From: Chitinophaga filiformis
GTDB taxonomy: Bacteria; Bacteroidota; Bacteroidia; Chitinophagales; Chitinophagaceae
Length of the DNA: 64,000 bases
Direction of reading: 5' to 3'
NCBI RefSeq assembly: GCF_900102545.1
Contig: NZ_FNBN01000001.1
Location: 1,566,221-1,630,220, forward strand
A model generated the notes under the pieces. The model saw only the letters and a list, made by a program, of their open reading frames with translations. It did not search any database and was not told the origin of the DNA. Numbering within the stretch: position 1 is the first letter of the stretch; each line of letters begins with the position of its first letter. Shown here piece by piece: positions 18,466 to 27,744 of this stretch. The position numbers and the translations under genes were made by a program.

Positions 18466-19212
18466 CTATTTGACGATATGCAGGTGCGTTTTCGGATGGA
18501 ACAGGTGAGTGATCTTATGTAAGGCCCTGTTAAACCCTGCTCCCAGGTCATTGCCTTTTTTCCACTGCTGCATATAAAGCAAACCGGTCAATCCGCCACC
18601 AATCAGGGAAGGAATCATGGTCAGATCATTACTGTTGATGACATGTGTGACGATGTTTGCCAGCAGGAAGATAACGGTAATGATCCAGAAGGGGATAGGC
18701 AGATTGGGTAGCAATCTGTACCTGGGAGCTACCACAGTGGCGCCGATGGCCAGACCCATGACAGCGGCAGAAGCGCCGGTGGTAGTGGCAAAAGGTTGCA
18801 GTTCCCGGAAAGATGGGATGATTTGCATGCCCAGCAGATAAAATATTGCACCTACAATACCACTCAGGAGATACAGGATACGCTGACGGCCGGCATGATT
18901 CTGCAGCATAGTGCCAAAACAGGCCAGCCATATCATGTTGCTGACAATCATCCAGAAACTGTCGTGTGTGAACATAGCGGTGATCAGCGACCAGGGATTG
19001 TGCAGCAGTGTTGTAACGTTGGCAGGCAGTACCAGGTGCGACAATACATCGTTATGGTAACGGGCCAGCGGATTACCTTCAAGACGGTAGATGACTTCTG
19101 TGAAAAACAGCAGGACGAATACGGTAATATTTATCAGCAGCAGCTGGATCACCATATTCTTTTCTTCTCCAAGGGATAGGGGCGCTTTATCTCTTTCTTC
19201 AACGTACATCAT
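18466..19212 (-). CDS. Rhomboid-like membrane protein lacking the catalytic His
   Basis: 248 aa with six or seven hydrophobic helices in rhomboid order. The nucleophile loop is kept as TTGASAAVMG (Ser 148). The other signature residues are not: the L1/TM2 HxxxxHxxxN motif reads H83-D-S-F-W-M88-I-V-S-N92, with Met for the second His. The TM6 segment, which should read AHLGG, reads IPSLIGGG (200-207) with no His. Without the TM6 His the Ser-His dyad cannot form, so it is probably a pseudoprotease. It lies 18 nt downstream of an intact rhomboid gene in the same unit. Confidence 0.8.
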   Translation of the reverse strand: MMYVEERDKAPLSLGEEKNMVIQLLLINITVFVLLFFTEVIYRLEGNPLARYHNDVLSHLVLPANVTTLLHNPWSLITAMFTHDSFWMIVSNMIWLACFGTMLQNHAGRQRILYLLSGIVGAIFYLLGMQIIPSFRELQPFATTTGASAAVMGLAIGATVVAPRYRLLPNLPIPFWIITVIFLLANIVTHVINSNDLTMIPSLIGGGLTGLLYMQQWKKGNDLGAGFNRALHKITHLFHPKTHLHIVK

Positions 19213-19230
19213 GACACAAGATCTTTTATG

Positions 19231-20061
19231 TTAGTAAAAATGCCTGCGGTTATGCCTGTTCCACATCCTGAGCAGCAGGTAGCTGAAAAGCACACCACCA
19301 AGGTGCGCAAAGTGGGCTACATTGTCTCCCGCTGAGTTCTGGATGCCGGAATACAGTTCCAGGAGGATAAGGATACCGACAAAGTATTTTGCCTTTAAAG
19401 GGAATAGGAAGTAAAGGTAAATGAGATTATTGGGAAACAGGTAACCAAATGCGAACAGCAGCCCGAATACGGCACCGGAAGCACCAAGGGTGGCACTATT
19501 AGGATAGACCTGGGCAAACTGACGAACAAACGCTTTGGTAGTTTCAATAACACTGGGATCGTTCGGGAACTGATAAAATATATTTTTAATGCCTTCAGAA
19601 CGGAATGAACCTGAATCCAGGTCATACCGGCTGTCCAGCAGTCTGAAATTGCCGAGCGAAGGATCGTTGAGGAAGGCCTTGGCATCATGTGCCAGCCTCA
19701 CATTTTCATAGGTGAGTACACCCATGTGGCAGAGTGCCGCACCCAGACCACATATCATGTAAAAGATTAGGAAGCGTTTTGGCCCCCAGATGTTTTCCAG
19801 CGTGGCGCCAAACATCCAAAGGGTGAACATGTTGGTTAACAAATGCCCCAGGCTGCCGTGCATGAACAGGTGGGTGACAAACTGATGAGGCCTGAACAAC
19901 TCCGAGCCCCAATAGTGCAACGCGAAAATATCCTCAATCTTATTTTCCCCGATGGCGCTCCCAAGTGTGTTCTGTGCAAGGAACACCAAACCGTTGATGA
20001 TCAGTAAGTTTTTGATCACCGTAGGGAGTATTTCAAATCTGCCGGGCCTGAACTCGCTCAT
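19231..20061 (-). CDS. Rhomboid family intramembrane serine protease
   Basis: 276 aa. All family hallmarks are present: H68-x4-H73-x3-N77 in the L1/TM2 region, nucleophile Ser 195 in LGASGAVFG, and TM6 His 253 in FAHLGG. It should cleave transmembrane substrates within the membrane. An insertion of roughly 65 polar residues (about 120-185) sits between the TM3-equivalent helix and the nucleophile helix, longer than in GlpG. It starts 13 nt after the rlmD stop and is followed 18 nt later by the catalytically degenerate paralogue. Confidence 0.94.
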   Translation of the reverse strand: MSEFRPGRFEILPTVIKNLLIINGLVFLAQNTLGSAIGENKIEDIFALHYWGSELFRPHQFVTHLFMHGSLGHLLTNMFTLWMFGATLENIWGPKRFLIFYMICGLGAALCHMGVLTYENVRLAHDAKAFLNDPSLGNFRLLDSRYDLDSGSFRSEGIKNIFYQFPNDPSVIETTKAFVRQFAQVYPNSATLGASGAVFGLLFAFGYLFPNNLIYLYFLFPLKAKYFVGILILLELYSGIQNSAGDNVAHFAHLGGVLFSYLLLRMWNRHNRRHFY

Positions 20062-20074
20062 TTTCTCCTATTCT

Positions 20075-21487
20075 TTAATGATTAATTCTTTTCTCAAGTA
20101 AAACCACGTTCTCAATGTGGTGTGTATGTGGGAACATATCCACCGGTTGTATCCTTTTGACACTGTACATAGCATCCAGCAGCGCCAGGTCCCTGGCCTG
20201 TGTAGCAGGGTTACAACTTACATATACTATGCGGGGAGCAGCAATTTCGAGTAGCTTATTAACCAGTTTCTCGTGCATGCCGGCCCTTGGTGGGTCAGTG
20301 ATCACAACATCCGGCTGCCCGTGCTGGGCAAAGAAAGCGTCGTTACAGATATCCACTACATCTCCGGCAAAGAATTGTGCATTGTTCACGTCATTGCGGG
20401 CGGCATTTTCAACAGCGTCGTCGATAGCCTCTTTGATCAGCTCTATACCGATCACTTTGCCTGCCTGCCGGGACACAAAAATACCAATACTGCCTGTACC
20501 ACAATAGAGATCGTAAACAATTTCTGTTCCTGTTAATCCGGCGAACTCTCTGGTTACCTGGTACAGTGCTTCTCCCTGGTAGGTATTGGTCTGAAAAAAG
20601 GATTTAGGTCCTATTTTAAAAGTAAAGTCTTCCAGCTTTTCTTCTACATATCCCTTGCCGAAGTAGACCTTCGGTTCCAGGTCGAAAATGGTGTCGTTCA
20701 GCTTGGGATTGATGGTATACAGTACGGAAGTAATACCGGGAACAGTTGCCAGCAGGTGGTCCAGCAGGGCCTCTCTGTCTTTTTTGTTCTCGTGATGGAT
20801 CACGAGGTTCACCATTACCTCGCCGGTGGTACAGATCCTGATCACCAGGTTGCGGAGCCATCCTTCTTTCGCGCGGATGTCGTAGAAGGAGAGCTTATTG
20901 GTCAGTGCATATTCCCGGATGGTGTTCCGGATAGCATTGACCGGTTCTGCCTGCAGGTAGCAGGTATTAATATCCAGCACCTTGTCAAACAGCTTCGGTA
21001 CGTGGAAGCCCAGGGCATTCCGCTGGGGAATGCTGCCATCTTCATTCAGTTCCTCTGCCGGGAGGTATGCTTTATTGCTGAAGGTAAATTCAAGTTTATT
21101 GCGGTAATGGGTGGTATGCCTGGAGCCCATGATAGGCTGCATGGGAGGTAATTCCAGTTTACCAATACGCTGGAGATTGTCGGCCACCTGCTGCTGTTTG
21201 TACTCCAGTTGCAGTGAATAAGGCAGCATCTGCCATTTGCAGCCGCCACAGTTACCAAAATGTTCACAGAAAGGGTCAACACGGTTAGACGCCAGGGAAT
21301 GGAATCGGATAGCCTTACCCTCTGCCCAGTCTTTTTTGTTCTTACCGAGACGTACATCCACCACATCGCCCGGTACCACGCCGCCTTCAATAAATATCAC
21401 TTTGCCATCTATCCGGGCCAGTGCTTTTCCCTCTGCTGCATAAGCGCTTACAGGGACATTTTCAAGAATAACATTTTTTTTCCTCAC
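20075..21487 (-). CDS. rlmD: 23S rRNA (uracil-5-)-methyltransferase RlmD-type
   Basis: A 470-aa TrmA/RumA-family SAM-dependent methyltransferase. The TRAM domain occupies the first ~65 residues. Fe-S cysteines are C74, C80, C83 and a fourth near 173 (NTCYLQ). The SAM-binding DLYCGTGSIGIF is near 318, and the catalytic cysteine is in YVSCNPATQARDL near 425. The exact uracil (m5U1939 or m5U747) cannot be told from sequence alone. The start is GTG at 21487. It heads a unit with the two rhomboid genes. Confidence 0.92.
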   Translation of the reverse strand: MRKKNVILENVPVSAYAAEGKALARIDGKVIFIEGGVVPGDVVDVRLGKNKKDWAEGKAIRFHSLASNRVDPFCEHFGNCGGCKWQMLPYSLQLEYKQQQVADNLQRIGKLELPPMQPIMGSRHTTHYRNKLEFTFSNKAYLPAEELNEDGSIPQRNALGFHVPKLFDKVLDINTCYLQAEPVNAIRNTIREYALTNKLSFYDIRAKEGWLRNLVIRICTTGEVMVNLVIHHENKKDREALLDHLLATVPGITSVLYTINPKLNDTIFDLEPKVYFGKGYVEEKLEDFTFKIGPKSFFQTNTYQGEALYQVTREFAGLTGTEIVYDLYCGTGSIGIFVSRQAGKVIGIELIKEAIDDAVENAARNDVNNAQFFAGDVVDICNDAFFAQHGQPDVVITDPPRAGMHEKLVNKLLEIAAPRIVYVSCNPATQARDLALLDAMYSVKRIQPVDMFPHTHHIENVVLLEKRINH

Positions 21488-21521
21488 GGGTGCAAAGGTA
21501 GGATTTTAGCTGATCACTGAT

Positions 21522-21553
21522 TTTGTGAAATTGCCTTTTCCTTGCTACTTTTA
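21522..21553 (+). promoter_or_regulatory. Candidate promoter of the TlpA-like gene
   Basis: TTTG (21522-21525), a 20-nt spacer and TACTTTTA (21546-21553) approximate TTTG-N19-21-TAnnTTTG, with one mismatch in the last base. It supports the ATG at 21570 over an upstream ATG at 21525. Confidence 0.5.
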
Positions 21554-21569
21554 CAGTAACCGATATCCT

Positions 21570-22976
21570 ATGCGTAAACTTATGATATTACTCGCCTGCA
21601 TTTTCTGCCACTGGCAGTTACAGGCGCAGGGCTATGAACTTACTTTCCAGCTAAAACAGTATACAGGAGGGCAATTATCTCTGGCGCACTACATGGGCAA
21701 AAGCTTCTACCTGGCCGACTCCGCCCAGATCAATGCGCAGGGTGTTGCCGTGATGAAGAACAAGGAAGCCTTACCAGGGGGCATCTACATCGTACTGCTT
21801 CCCGGCAGGCAGCGTTATTTTGAGATGCTGCTTGATAACAAGGACCAGCAGTTCTCCATCAGCATTGATACTACTGACCTGATTAATAAGACTGTGTTCA
21901 AGACCTCCAAAGAGAACGAGATCTTCCAGTCGTATAATAAATTTCTATCAAAGGAGATAGCGCCACAGGACAGGCGGCTTAACGCGATGCTGGCCAATCA
22001 CACGGCGGCAGACAGCGCGGCGGCCAAATCTTTACAGCAGGAGCTGGGCAAGAAGCTCCAGGACTTCCGCAACCGCATCGTGACAGAGCATCCAAAAAGC
22101 CTGCTCACCAGTATATTCAGGGCGATGAAAGACCCTGAGGTACCACCGACTCCTCCGGGAGAAGATTCTACATTCAGTTACCGCTATTACAAGGCGCATT
22201 ACTGGGATAGCGTAAACCTGAATGATGGCCGCCTGGTAAGAACAGATATCATCGAGAAAAAACTGAACAGGTATTTTACCCAGCTGGTAGCGATGGATCC
22301 GGATTCTATTATCATGGAAGCGGACAATATCGTTGCGAAGACCCGGAAAGACAAAGAGATGTTCAAATTCGTGGTATGGTGGCTTACCTATACCTACGAG
22401 ACTTCCAAATACATGGGTATGGATGCTGTATTCGTGCACATGGTGGAGAAGTACTACGTATCCGGCGAAGCCTATTGGCTGAAGGATGATCAGCTGAACA
22501 AGATCATCTCCCGTGCTTATTCAATGGCGCCTAACCTGATAGGACAACAGGCCCCGCCGCTGGAAGTGAAAGATTCTTCCATGAAGCCCGTTTCCCTTTA
22601 TACTACAAAAGCAAAATATACCGTTCTCGTCTTCTGGGATCCTACCTGCGGCCACTGTAAGATTGAGGTACCCAGACTTGACTCCGCCTTTAATGCCAGC
22701 TGGAAAAACAAAGGAGTAGCCCTGATCGGCTTCAAAACGGAAGGCACCAAAGACGAATGGCAGTCTTTCATCAAAGAGCATAAGCTCAGTGGATGGATCC
22801 ATGCGTGGGACCCGGACGCTCAGAGCAACTACCGCCGTTTGTATGATGTATACAGCACGCCCGTGGTGTATCTGCTGGACGAAAAAAAGAAGATCCTGGC
22901 CAAAAGGCTGGGGGTTGAACAGCTCAGTGATTTCCTTGAAAAAATGGAGACAAAGAACGGAACAGTCCGTAAATAA
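21570..22976 (+). CDS. TlpA-like thiol-disulfide oxidoreductase with DUF4369-type N-terminus
   Basis: 468 aa, exported (signal ending LQAQ). The N-terminal beta-rich region (about 20-120) resembles DUF4369, and a helical linker follows. The C-terminal ~140 residues form a thioredoxin fold with the redox motif DPTCGHCK, preceded by LVFWDPT. This layout is common in Bacteroidota for periplasmic resilience or redox proteins. The partner is unknown. It is transcribed divergently from rlmD. Confidence 0.88.
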   Translation: MRKLMILLACIFCHWQLQAQGYELTFQLKQYTGGQLSLAHYMGKSFYLADSAQINAQGVAVMKNKEALPGGIYIVLLPGRQRYFEMLLDNKDQQFSISIDTTDLINKTVFKTSKENEIFQSYNKFLSKEIAPQDRRLNAMLANHTAADSAAAKSLQQELGKKLQDFRNRIVTEHPKSLLTSIFRAMKDPEVPPTPPGEDSTFSYRYYKAHYWDSVNLNDGRLVRTDIIEKKLNRYFTQLVAMDPDSIIMEADNIVAKTRKDKEMFKFVVWWLTYTYETSKYMGMDAVFVHMVEKYYVSGEAYWLKDDQLNKIISRAYSMAPNLIGQQAPPLEVKDSSMKPVSLYTTKAKYTVLVFWDPTCGHCKIEVPRLDSAFNASWKNKGVALIGFKTEGTKDEWQSFIKEHKLSGWIHAWDPDAQSNYRRLYDVYSTPVVYLLDEKKKILAKRLGVEQLSDFLEKMETKNGTVRK

Positions 22977-23094
22977 TCCTGATATAATAATTTTTAAGTG
23001 TTGTAATTCACTTGTTTGCAATCAGATAAGGTTGCTGCGAATTGCTTTGGCATAGTCTTTGGAATTTCGGTGTTGTAATCAAATTGTTAAGATT

Positions 23095-23790
23095 ATGAAA
23101 AAGATTATCCTTTCGTTTGCAGCCCTTGCAATTTCTTTTGCAGCAATGTCTCAGGTGCGGGTAGGTGTGAAAGGTGGATGGAACCTTTCCAACATTTCGG
23201 TGAACAATAATGGTTCGGTGGATAATGACCGGTCATTATCAGGTTACCATATCGGTGCTATAGTGGATCTTCCTTTAGTGCCAAAGATCCTCTCCCTCCA
23301 GCCAGGTGTATTTTATACTACCAAAGGTGCGAAACTGGAATCAGGAGATAAGGACAACAGTGCTACCATTCCGTACAGGAAGTATACAACCCGGCCCCAG
23401 TACATTGAAGTTCCTTTAAACGTTATTGGTAAAATACCCGTTGGTACAAATACCAGGCTGTTTGCCGGTATAGGGCCATACATGGCATTTGGTGTAGCAG
23501 GTAAGAATAAAGTGTCTACCACACTTGCCGGTGTAACTACCAGTACAGAATCCAACATCAAATGGGATGACGACACTCCATTCCATGATGGAGATCCTAA
23601 CCAGGGACTGGACAAATACAAGAGATTTGACTGGGGTGGTAACGTCCAGGTAGGTGCCGAATTCAAGAACTTCCTGGTCTCAGCACAGTATGGACACGGC
23701 TTTGGTAAAATTAACTCCGGTGGAGATGACAGCAGGAATGATAAGAACAAGAACAGAGTATTCAGTGTGTCATTAGGTTATCTGTTTTAA
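23095..23790 (+). CDS. Outer-membrane beta-barrel (porin family) protein 1
   Basis: 231 aa. The signal peptide ends at AAMSQ. The body alternates amphipathic strands typical of the PorT/OmpW-like OMP_b-brl fold. It starts with VRVGVKGGWNLS, has a middle strand GIGPYMAFGV and a VQVGAEF strand, and ends in aromatic VSLGYLF for BAM recognition. I start at 23095; an upstream in-frame TTG-type start at 23059 would precede the signal peptide. It is the first of three related tandem genes. Confidence 0.85.
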   Translation: MKKIILSFAALAISFAAMSQVRVGVKGGWNLSNISVNNNGSVDNDRSLSGYHIGAIVDLPLVPKILSLQPGVFYTTKGAKLESGDKDNSATIPYRKYTTRPQYIEVPLNVIGKIPVGTNTRLFAGIGPYMAFGVAGKNKVSTTLAGVTTSTESNIKWDDDTPFHDGDPNQGLDKYKRFDWGGNVQVGAEFKNFLVSAQYGHGFGKINSGGDDSRNDKNKNRVFSVSLGYLF

Positions 23791-23873
23791 CTATCGACAG
23801 GAATTATTTAGTCACTTTTTTAACCGGACGTAAACAGGCAACGTCTGCCATAACACAAACAATAGCTAAGAAA

Positions 23874-23914
23874 TTGGTATAGCATCCTTTAACGCCTGTA
23901 GGATGCTATACCAA
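23874..23914. repeat. Perfect 15-bp hairpin in the leader of barrel gene 2
   Basis: TTGGTATAGCATCCT (23874-23888) is exactly complementary to 23900-23914, with an 11-nt loop. It ends 17 nt before the next ATG and lacks a proper T run on the plus strand, so it is either an attenuator/leader structure or a weak terminator of barrel gene 1. Confidence 0.65.
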
Positions 23915-23931
23915 AAATTAAAACACCTCTA

Positions 23932-24549
23932 ATGAAAAAGGTATTATTATCCGTTGCCGCACTGATGATTGCAGGCATTACTTTTGGCCAGACAAAATTC
24001 GGTATTGTGGCAGGACCTAATTTCTCAAGTGCAACTACTAAAAACGCGGCAGGTAACAAAGAAACCGGAGATCTTAAAGTTGGTTTGAGGGCTGGTGTAA
24101 CAGCTGATTTGCCGCTGGCGGACGAATTCTACATTGGTACAGGTCTATTGTATGTTGGCAGAGGCAATAAAGCCAGCGACAATTTCAAAACCTCTTTATC
24201 TTATCTGCAAATACCTATCAACTTCCTGTTCAAACCAGAAGTAGGAGATGGTTGGCTGAACCTTGGCGCTGGTCCTTATGTGGCTTATGGCCTGGGTGGG
24301 AAACACAAGGGAACTGTTGGTAACCTGACTGCTGAATGGAAAGCTTTTGATGATGAATCCAATGCTATCGCTGCTAAGCTGAAACGCTTTGACGCAGGTC
24401 TGGGTATCGTAGCCGGTTATGAAATGAAAGCTGGTCTGTATCTCGGTATCAATGCCGACCTGGGACTGGTGAATGTATATGACAATACCGACAATGATCG
24501 TAGCTGGAGGAACACATCTTTCGGTGTATCTGTTGGTTACAAATTCTAA
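23932..24549 (+). CDS. Outer-membrane beta-barrel protein 2
   Basis: 205 aa, signal peptide to about residue 20 (ITFGQ). Paralogue of the flanking barrels: same order of strands, including GAGPYVAYGLGG, KRFDAGLGIVAGYEM and a C-terminal SVGYKF with terminal Phe. It lacks any plug or OmpA domain. A terminator follows directly. Confidence 0.84.
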   Translation: MKKVLLSVAALMIAGITFGQTKFGIVAGPNFSSATTKNAAGNKETGDLKVGLRAGVTADLPLADEFYIGTGLLYVGRGNKASDNFKTSLSYLQIPINFLFKPEVGDGWLNLGAGPYVAYGLGGKHKGTVGNLTAEWKAFDDESNAIAAKLKRFDAGLGIVAGYEMKAGLYLGINADLGLVNVYDNTDNDRSWRNTSFGVSVGYKF

Positions 24550-24570
24550 GGCAAGCAATATTTAATAAGG

Positions 24571-24603
24571 AGTCCTCCCAGTCACTGACGGGGGGACTTT
24601 TTG
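24571..24603 (+). terminator. Terminator of barrel gene 2
   Basis: AGTCCTCCC (24571-24579) pairs with GGGGGGACT (24590-24598, one G-U pair), followed by TTTTTG. Confidence 0.85.
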
Positions 24604-24801
24604 TTTTCAGAAAACCCCGACACCCTTCTTATGAGAGTCCCTCCATATTTTTGAGAACGCTTAAAATTAAAACCAAGATTTGAGTATTTACATTATTTTT
24701 ATGCCCGTATTTGTAGCGGGGTGATCCCGCGTTATGAACCCTAAAGGACCCTATATTAAAGAGGACAATACGCACACTTATTACATCACAACGTAAAACG
24801 C

Positions 24802-25503
24802 ATGAGTAAATTTTTTACACTCTTCTTTTTAACGCTGTTAGTATCCCTATTACCCCTTCACGCCCAGGTAAGTCTTGGATTGAGGGGCGGTCTTAGCTTG
24901 TCTGCCACGCAGATAAAAAACAGCCAGGGATATAAAAGCAACAGCCTTGGCACCAGCAGTCAGCTGGCAACTCTACACGCTGATCTGATCGTCAACGTAC
25001 CAGTTTACAGAAGACTCTATTTTCAGCCTTTGGTCAGGTACATTACCAAAGGCGCCTATCTCCGTCCACTGCCATCTAAACAGGGCATATTTGTGGAATC
25101 AGCCAACCAGTTGAAAGTACATTACCTGGAAGCGCCATTGAATATGGTACTCAAATTTCCGGTTCCCCTTGGTAAGATCGTATTAGGAGGAGGGCCTTAC
25201 GTAGCATACGCACTAAATGGTAATTATGACCTGGACCTTATGTACAACGGATCAGTTGTAAGTACAGACTCCCATTCCATCGAATTTAACTACAAAGACA
25301 GAGGCATTGCCCCGGGTGCACAGTTACGCAGGTTTGATGCAGGAGCCAACCTGATGCTGGGAATAGAATTTAATAACCTGATGGTAGTCGGCGCTAATCT
25401 AAGCCGCGGATTTTTAAACATCGACCGTACAAGTTCTGCAAAGATCACCAACAGTTATTTTTCATTGAGCCTGGGCATCCTGCTGGATAGGGAAGACTAC
25501 TAA
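24802..25503 (+). CDS. Outer-membrane beta-barrel protein 3
   Basis: 233 aa, signal peptide ending LHAQ. Third barrel paralogue (VSLGLRGGLSLS near the start, LGGGPYVAYALNG in the middle, RRFDAGANLMLGIEF late). It differs at the C-terminus, which ends SLGILLDREDY rather than in Phe, so the usual BAM signal is followed by a short charged tail. It has its own terminator. Confidence 0.83.
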   Translation: MSKFFTLFFLTLLVSLLPLHAQVSLGLRGGLSLSATQIKNSQGYKSNSLGTSSQLATLHADLIVNVPVYRRLYFQPLVRYITKGAYLRPLPSKQGIFVESANQLKVHYLEAPLNMVLKFPVPLGKIVLGGGPYVAYALNGNYDLDLMYNGSVVSTDSHSIEFNYKDRGIAPGAQLRRFDAGANLMLGIEFNNLMVVGANLSRGFLNIDRTSSAKITNSYFSLSLGILLDREDY

Positions 25504-25530
25504 AGGAATAAAAGGTATTTAAAGATATTA

Positions 25531-25567
25531 AAGGGAGTGCCTGAAAAGGGGGCTCCCTTAATTTTTT
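25531..25567 (+). terminator. Terminator of barrel gene 3
   Basis: AAGGGAG (25531-25537) pairs with CTCCCTT (25553-25559), followed by AATTTTTTG. Confidence 0.8.
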
Positions 25568-25732
25568 GTGTAGTAATAGGGGTAACGTCATGCCTGATCG
25601 TCTTAACAATGGATAATTCACCACAATTATCCGCAACAAAAAAGACAAAAAGTGTGACAGTTATTCGGACATGCTGCTACGTTTCCACGTAATGGCATTT
25701 TTTACTAAGAAAAACGGTTACCATTCAATATA

Positions 25733-25764
25733 AAAGCGGTCCGCCTCAGGCGGACCGCTTTCTT
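25733..25764 (-). terminator. Terminator of metF (bidirectional)
   Basis: Perfect 13-bp stem: AAAGCGGTCCGCC (25733-25745), 3-nt loop, GGCGGACCGCTTT (25749-25761). T-rich on both sides; it ends 26 nt beyond the metF stop. Confidence 0.88.
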
Positions 25765-25786
25765 TATAACACTATGGTTAGTTGTT

Positions 25787-26740
25787 TTATACTACTGCTT
25801 CCACTGCCTTGCGGATCACATTTGGTTTGCCCAGGGTATAGTAGTGCAGTACAGGCACGCCAAAAGCCTTCAGTTCTTTAGACTGCTGTATCAGCCATTC
25901 AGTACCTACCGCTTCTACTTCCTTATCTGTTTTACATTTCAGGATCTCATTGGCAAGGTCAGCCGGAATGTCTACATGGAAGGTACGTGGCAGTACGTTC
26001 AGCTGTTTGCGGGTGGTGATGGGTTTCAATCCCGGGATGATTGGTACGGTAATACCCATCTCTCGGCATTTGTTGACGAAGTCGAAAAACTTCTGGTTAT
26101 CGAAGAACATCTGGGTCACGATATAATCAGCGCCGTTTTCCACCTTTCTCTTCAGATAGCTCATATCTGTCTGCATATTGGGCGCTTCGAAGTGTTTCTC
26201 CGGGTATCCAGCCACACCTATACAGAACTTTGTTTTTACACCGCCCTGCAGGTCTTCTTCCAGGTAGATACCATTATTCATATGCATAACCTGCTGTAGC
26301 AGTTCGTCTGCATAACGATGCCCATGTGGTTCAGGTTCAAAGAAGGTCTCATTTTTGGGGGCGTCTCCACGCAATACCAGTACATTGTCTACCCCCAGGA
26401 AGTTGAGGTCGATCAGTGCGTTTTCGGTTTCCTCCCTGCTAAAGCCTCCGCAGATCAGGTGTGGAACTGCATCTACATTATAATGGTTCATTAAAGCAGC
26501 GCAGATGGCTACTGTGCCTGGTCTTTTACGGATCTCCACTTTTTCGAAGGTGCCGTCGGCCCTTTTCTTAAACATATGCTCACTTCTGTGGTAAGTAACG
26601 TTAATAAAGGCCGGCTTGAATTCCATTAGTGGATCAAGGTGTTCATATATAGACTCGATACTCTTACCTTTAAGGGGAGGTAGGATCTCAAAAGAGATCA
26701 GCGTATCTTTTGCCTGCGCAATATGTTCTGTTACTTTCAT
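25787..26740 (-). CDS. metF: 5,10-methylenetetrahydrofolate reductase
   Basis: A 317-aa FAD-dependent TIM-barrel enzyme reducing methylene-THF to methyl-THF, the methyl donor for methionine synthase. Visible markers are FEILPPLKGKSIE at the N-terminus, the substrate-binding Glu in that segment, HLICGGFSREETE, VLRGDAP, and ADYIVTQMFFDNQKFFDF in the barrel. Length (about 300-320) is normal. A TACTTTTG -7-like element on the minus strand (26776-26783) lies 36 nt upstream. It is not next to metH (24 kb away), and I see no riboswitch like the one proposed for metH. Confidence 0.96.
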   Translation of the reverse strand: MKVTEHIAQAKDTLISFEILPPLKGKSIESIYEHLDPLMEFKPAFINVTYHRSEHMFKKRADGTFEKVEIRKRPGTVAICAALMNHYNVDAVPHLICGGFSREETENALIDLNFLGVDNVLVLRGDAPKNETFFEPEPHGHRYADELLQQVMHMNNGIYLEEDLQGGVKTKFCIGVAGYPEKHFEAPNMQTDMSYLKRKVENGADYIVTQMFFDNQKFFDFVNKCREMGITVPIIPGLKPITTRKQLNVLPRTFHVDIPADLANEILKCKTDKEVEAVGTEWLIQQSKELKAFGVPVLHYYTLGKPNVIRKAVEAVV

Positions 26741-26908
26741 GGTAGAAATAAAAGTGAGCGTAAGTTAATGCCGGGCAAAAGTAATACATCTGTTAGAATT
26801 ATCATCTGATTTTTCGCGGAAAGGGCGAATATTTTAATACATTGTACACTATTCATAGATAAAAATGTAGTACTCTTACATAAGCTAAGGGACTGACGAC
26901 AGTTAGAT

Positions 26909-26938
26909 ATTGAAAGCTAAATGAAAAGTGTATTTTTG
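26909..26938 (+). promoter_or_regulatory. Candidate promoter of lptB
   Basis: ATTG (26909-26912), an 18-nt spacer and TATTTTTG (26931-26938) approximate the Bacteroidota promoter; the -7 element matches fully, the -33 element partly. Confidence 0.45.
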
Positions 26939-26952
26939 CTAAGTTTGAACAT

Positions 26953-27717
26953 ATGGCATTAAAAATACATACAGATCAACTGGTAAAGCGCTATGGTCAC
27001 AGGACTGTAGCCAACCATGTATCTGTAGAAGTAACACAAGGAGAGATCGTGGGTTTGCTTGGCCCCAACGGAGCAGGTAAAACAACCACATTCTATATGG
27101 TAGTGGGGCTGATCAAGCCCGACGAGGGACAGGTGTACCTGAACGATGTGAATATTACAAAGCTGCCAATGTACAAAAGGGCAAAGATGGGAATCGGTTA
27201 TCTGCCCCAGGAAGCTTCCGTATTCCGTAAGCTGAGCGTGGAGGATAATATTGCCGCTGTACTGGAAATGACGAACCTGAAGAAAGCGGAGCAGAAAGAA
27301 AAGCTTGAAAGCCTGCTGGAAGAATTCCGTCTTACCCATGTGCGTAAGAGCCCCGGAGATGTATTGAGTGGAGGCGAACGCCGGCGTACGGAAATAGCGC
27401 GCGCACTTGCGGTAGATCCTAAGTTCATTCTGCTGGATGAACCTTTTGCCGGTATCGACCCAATAGCCGTGGAAGACATTCAGTCAATCGTTGCCCGCCT
27501 TAAATATAAGAACATAGGGATCCTCATAACAGACCATAACGTGCAGGAAACACTCTCCATCACTGACCGGGCCTACCTGCTTTTCGAGGGAAAGATCCTC
27601 AAAGCCGGCACAGCCGAAGAGTTAGCTGAAGACGAACAGGTAAGAAAAGTGTATCTTGGCCAGAATTTTATTTTACGTCGTAAGAATTACCTGGACGAAG
27701 CTGCTAAACAACAATAA
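26953..27717 (+). CDS. lptB: LPS export ABC transporter ATP-binding protein LptB
   Basis: A 254-aa cytoplasmic ATPase powering LPS extraction by LptFG. Walker [12 protein letters not shown] is near residue 37, the Q-loop in [14 protein letters not shown] near 88, signature [15 protein letters not shown] near 137, Walker [14 protein letters not shown] near 158, and the H-loop in ITDHNVQE. The [15 protein letters not shown] stretch is characteristic of LptB. No lptC, lptF or lptG lies beside it. It is followed after 27 nt by a GH3-family gene on the same strand. Confidence 0.95.
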   Translation: MALKIHTDQLVKRYGHRTVANHVSVEVTQGEIVGLLGPNGAGKTTTFYMVVGLIKPDEGQVYLNDVNITKLPMYKRAKMGIGYLPQEASVFRKLSVEDNIAAVLEMTNLKKAEQKEKLESLLEEFRLTHVRKSPGDVLSGGERRRTEIARALAVDPKFILLDEPFAGIDPIAVEDIQSIVARLKYKNIGILITDHNVQETLSITDRAYLLFEGKILKAGTAEELAEDEQVRKVYLGQNFILRRKNYLDEAAKQQ

Positions 27718-27744
27718 AACTACAACTACGTTCCTGATCCTATT

